From an uncultured Frankiales bacterium (GTDB taxonomy: Bacteria; Actinomycetota; Actinomycetes; Mycobacteriales; SCTD01), in NCBI GenBank assembly GCA_946479905.1, contig CAMLIA010000173.1, positions 1 through 9,074 of the forward strand: DNA of 9,074 nucleotides, given 5' to 3'. Both the position numbers and the translations under genes were made by a program. Under the pieces are notes generated by a model. That model had not been told where the DNA came from. It was given only the letters and a program-made list of their open reading frames with translations, and did no database searches. Shown here one piece after another: positions 7,097 through 9,074 of this stretch (position 1 is its first letter; each line of letters starts with the position of its first letter).

Positions 7097-7114
7097 GGGG
7101 GGTGCCTGCCCCCC
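7097..7114. repeat. G6/C6 inverted repeat in intergenic region
   Basis: Six G (7097-7102) and six C (7109-7114) flank TGCCTG, a perfect GC stem of 6. A second short inverted repeat, GCATC (7117-7121) with GATGC (7130-7134), adjoins it. Both lie in the leader of the small minus-strand gene or between promoters. Significance unclear in GC-rich DNA. Confidence 0.3.
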
Positions 7115-7203
7115 TTGCATCGGCAGCCGGATGCGGGTCCTTCAGGGCCAAACGGGTGGTGAGTCCGACATGTGCCGCTTTCAGATGACCTCGGCCGGGT
7201 CCG

Positions 7204-7209
7204 TAGGGT
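7204..7209 (+). promoter_or_regulatory. Candidate -10 element for exchanger gene (leaderless)
   Basis: TAGGGT, then exactly 6 bases, then the GTG start at 7216. There is no Shine-Dalgarno, and the spacing is the same as for TAGCGT/GTG at 6253-6267. Confidence 0.5.
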
Positions 7210-7215
7210 CGTCGG

Positions 7216-8175
7216 GTGACACACGTCCTGCTGCTCATCGCCTCCGCGGCCGCGATCTACTTCTCGTGCGAGCTGTTCGTCAACGCGGTCGAGCACCTGG
7301 GCAAGCTGCTGCGGCTCGGCACGCTGGCGATCGGCACGGTGCTCGCGGCGATCGGGACGGCGCTGCCGGAGAGCGTCGTGACCGGCGTGGCCGTGACGGG
7401 TGGCGACACGAAGGACGTGGGAGTGGGGGCGGCGCTCGGCGGCCCGCTCGCGCTGGCGACCCTGGCCTACGCCGTGGTGGGGGTCGTGCTGCTCGCCCGC
7501 CGGGCCGCCCTGCCGCGCCTCGACGTCGGGCGGCTGGGCCGGGACCAGGGAGCGTTCCTGGGCATCTTCGCCTCGCTGCTCGCGGTCGGGCTGGTGTCGT
7601 TCACGGGCAAGCGGTGGCTGGGGCTGGTGTTCTTCGCGCTCTACGCGGCCTACGTCTTCGTGGAGCTCCGCAGCGACGACGAGGTGCACGGCGACGACCT
7701 CGAGCCGCTGCGGCTCGGCGGGTCGGCCGACCCCGGCGTGCTGCCCGTCGTCGTGCAGTCCGTCGCCACGCTCGTCGTGGTGTTCGTGGCCTCGCAGGTC
7801 TTCGTCGACCAGCTGGCCTGGGTGGGTCCCCAGATCGGGCTGTCGGGCGGCGTGACCGCCCTGCTGCTGGCGCCCGTGGCCACCGAGCTGCCCGAGGTGC
7901 TCAACGCCGTGATCTGGGTGCGGCAGGGCAAGGTGCAGCTGGCGATGTCGAACATCAGCGGGTCGATGATGGTGCAGGCCACGGTGCCGAGCGGGCTCGG
8001 GCTGCTGTTCACGTCGTGGCAGCTGGACGGGCCGCTGCGGCTGTCCGCCGGCATCACGTTCGCCGCCATCGCCTGCCAGCTGGTGCTGCTCGTCACCGGC
8101 CGGCTGACCGCGCGGACGCTGACGGTGTCGGGCGCCTTCTACGTGGCCTTCGCCGGCCTTCTCGTCCTGGTCTGA
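7216..8175 (+). CDS. Sodium/calcium exchanger family (CaCA) membrane protein
   Basis: A 319-residue integral membrane protein with about ten hydrophobic segments in two halves joined by an acidic cytoplasmic-type loop (151-163, SDDEVHGDDLE). The halves carry the two alpha-repeats typical of CaCA cation/H+ or Na+/Ca2+ antiporters (YrbG/CaxA-like). Repeat 1: AIGTALPESVVTGVAV (45-60), with Glu52 in the ion-site position. Repeat 2: LAPVATELPEVLNAVIWV (218-235) with Glu227, then AMSNISGSMM (243-252). Repeat 1 lacks the usual G-N-x-x-G-S-N segment; GAALGGP (71-77) stands in its place, so a transported-ion ligand is missing and specificity may have changed. Length and topology fit prokaryotic members. 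The GTG start is leaderless-like. The last 37 bases overlap the minus-strand ndh gene. Transport direction and ion are not predictable from this sequence. Confidence 0.87.
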   Translation: MTHVLLLIASAAAIYFSCELFVNAVEHLGKLLRLGTLAIGTVLAAIGTALPESVVTGVAVTGGDTKDVGVGAALGGPLALATLAYAVVGVVLLARRAALPRLDVGRLGRDQGAFLGIFASLLAVGLVSFTGKRWLGLVFFALYAAYVFVELRSDDEVHGDDLEPLRLGGSADPGVLPVVVQSVATLVVVFVASQVFVDQLAWVGPQIGLSGGVTALLLAPVATELPEVLNAVIWVRQGKVQLAMSNISGSMMVQATVPSGLGLLFTSWQLDGPLRLSAGITFAAIACQLVLLVTGRLTARTLTVSGAFYVAFAGLLVLV

Positions 8176-9074
8176 ATCTGCTCCTCGCTGCCGAGCGAGA
8201 AGCGGTCACCGACCTCCTCCAGAGCCAGCCGGGCGAGCACCTGCTGCTCGGTGGCGACCCGCTCGGAGCGCCCGCGCCCGAGGAAGCTCACGGTCCAGTG
8301 CAGCACCGTCGTCACCCGGCTCTTGAACCCGACGATGTAGATGATGTGCACGGCCAGCCACAGCAGCCAGGCGACGAAGCCGCTGAAGCGCAGGCCCTTC
8401 ACGCTCGCGACGGCGTGGAACCGGCTCACGGTCGCCATCGAGCCCTTGTCCTTGTAGACGAACGGCGTGCGCTCCTTGCCCTTGATGATCCTCGCCGCGT
8501 GCCGGGCGCCCTGGATGGCGACCTGGGCGACGCCCGGGTAGCCGTTGAGGCTGGCCATGTCGCCGATGACGAACACCTCCGGGTGACCCGGCAGCGACGT
8601 GTCCGGCAGCGTCTGGATGCGGCCGGCCCGGTCGGTCTCGGCCCCGGTCTGCTCGGCGAGCTGACGCGCCAGCGGGCTCGCGGCCACCCCGGCCGCCCAG
8701 ATCTTGCAGAAGCTCGGGATCAGGCTGCGCTGGCCGTGCTCGTCCTCGACGGTGACGCCGTCCCGGTCGACGTCGACCACCTTCTTGCCCAGCTGCACCT
8801 CCACGCCGATGCCGTTGAGACGCCGCAGCGCGTCCGCCGACAGCCGGTCTCCGAACGACCCGAGCACCTCGGAGGCGAAGTCGACGAGGACGACGCGCGT
8901 CGTCCGCGGGTCGATGTTGCGGAAGTCGCCGACCAGGGCGCGCCGAGCCAGCTCGGTGATCTGACCCGCCATCTCCACACCGGTCGGGCCGGCCCCGATG
9001 ACGACGAACGTCAGCAGCCGGTCGATCTCCTCGGCCTCCGAGGCGAGCTCGGCGAGCTCGAACGCGCCGAAGAT
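8139..9074 (-). CDS. ndh: Type II NADH dehydrogenase (NDH-2), C-terminal two thirds
   Basis: NDH-2 is a peripheral membrane flavoprotein passing electrons from NADH to the quinone pool without pumping protons. The frame is open from the window edge (base 9074) to TAG at 8139-8141, 311 residues; full-length actinobacterial proteins are about 430-460, so the FAD-binding N-terminus lies outside. Visible parts (numbered from the edge): the NADH-binding motif VVIGAGPTGVEMAG (24-37), LVDFASEVL (63-71), IWAAGVAASPLA (125-136), the second FAD motif VFVIGDMASL (167-176), VAQVAIQGARHAA (182-194) and KGSMATVSRFHAV (210-222). A hydrophobic stretch, about 232-250, and the following amphipathic helix match the membrane-association region. 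The internal Met at 8978 is not the start. It converges on the exchanger gene with a 37-base overlap. Confidence 0.95.
   Translation of the reverse strand: MFGAFELAELASEAEEIDRLLTFVVIGAGPTGVEMAGQITELARRALVGDFRNIDPRTTRVVLVDFASEVLGSFGDRLSADALRRLNGIGVEVQLGKKVVDVDRDGVTVEDEHGQRSLIPSFCKIWAAGVAASPLARQLAEQTGAETDRAGRIQTLPDTSLPGHPEVFVIGDMASLNGYPGVAQVAIQGARHAARIIKGKERTPFVYKDKGSMATVSRFHAVASVKGLRFSGFVAWLLWLAVHIIYIVGFKSRVTTVLHWTVSFLGRGRSERVATEQQVLARLALEEVGDRFSLGSEEQIQTRTRRPAKAT
8181..8202. terminator. Possible U-less terminator hairpin after exchanger gene
   Basis: CTCGCT (8184-8189) and AGCGAG (8194-8199) form a perfect 6-base stem around GCCG. On the minus RNA the stem extends to 9 pairs with one G-U. 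It begins within 10 bases of the exchanger stop (8173-8175) and lies inside the last codons of ndh. No U-tract follows, which is common for actinobacterial terminators but weakens the call. Confidence 0.3.

Noticed and set aside
7142..7171. A 9-residue minus-strand uORF (MSDSPPVWP) followed by two inverted repeats, suggesting a Trp attenuator
   Set aside because: It has one Trp only, no clear ribosome site, and no amino-acid biosynthesis gene downstream.

Overview
The window is very GC-rich, uses GTG starts freely, packs its genes tightly and carries several typically actinobacterial families (a TIGR03089-type protein, an LCP protein with a LytR_C tail, a short actinobacterial ORF). It is most likely chromosomal DNA of a non-streptomycete actinomycete; I cannot place it to genus. 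There is no sign of mobile elements, CRISPR, tRNA or rRNA, and base composition is even throughout.

Layout. (1) 1-3256, minus strand: a probable operon reading, in transcription order, two tandem paralogous secreted proteins of unknown function (2633-3256, 1963-2598), then rmlB (913-1920) and rmlD (1-913, last few codons cut by the window edge). (2) 3257-3526: a 270-base divergent regulatory region with strong inverted repeats in the leader of the secreted-protein genes, a duplicated CCTG-N5-CAGG dyad and candidate promoters for the plus-strand gene. (3) 3527-5161, plus: an LCP (LytR-CpsA-Psr) glycopolymer transferase. It meets tail-to-tail, with shared CTAG stop codons, a DUF3048 lipoprotein (5158-6189, minus). 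(4) 6190-6264: a short divergent promoter region; 6265-6936, plus: a TIGR03089-family protein resembling the N-terminal part of AMP-binding enzymes; overlapped at its 3' end by a 51-codon minus-strand small gene (6906-7061). (5) 7216-8175, plus: a CaCA-type cation exchanger homologue with an altered first alpha-repeat, overlapping the 3' end of a minus-strand type II NADH dehydrogenase (8139-9074, N-terminal part outside the window).

Theme. RmlB and RmlD make dTDP-L-rhamnose for the cell envelope; the LCP protein attaches glycopolymers to peptidoglycan; the DUF3048 lipoprotein and the two secreted proteins lie outside the membrane. The order rmlD / LCP / TIGR03089 resembles the mycobacterial wall locus around Rv3266c-Rv3268 as I remember it, so this looks like a conserved envelope-glycan neighbourhood with extra secreted genes at the head of the rhamnose operon. 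The exchanger and NADH dehydrogenase look like unrelated membrane housekeeping neighbours.

Most worth a second look: the tandem secreted proteins and their structured leader, the 51-residue small gene, the exchanger's missing ion-site motif, three apparently leaderless starts, and the fact that all three convergent junctions overlap.
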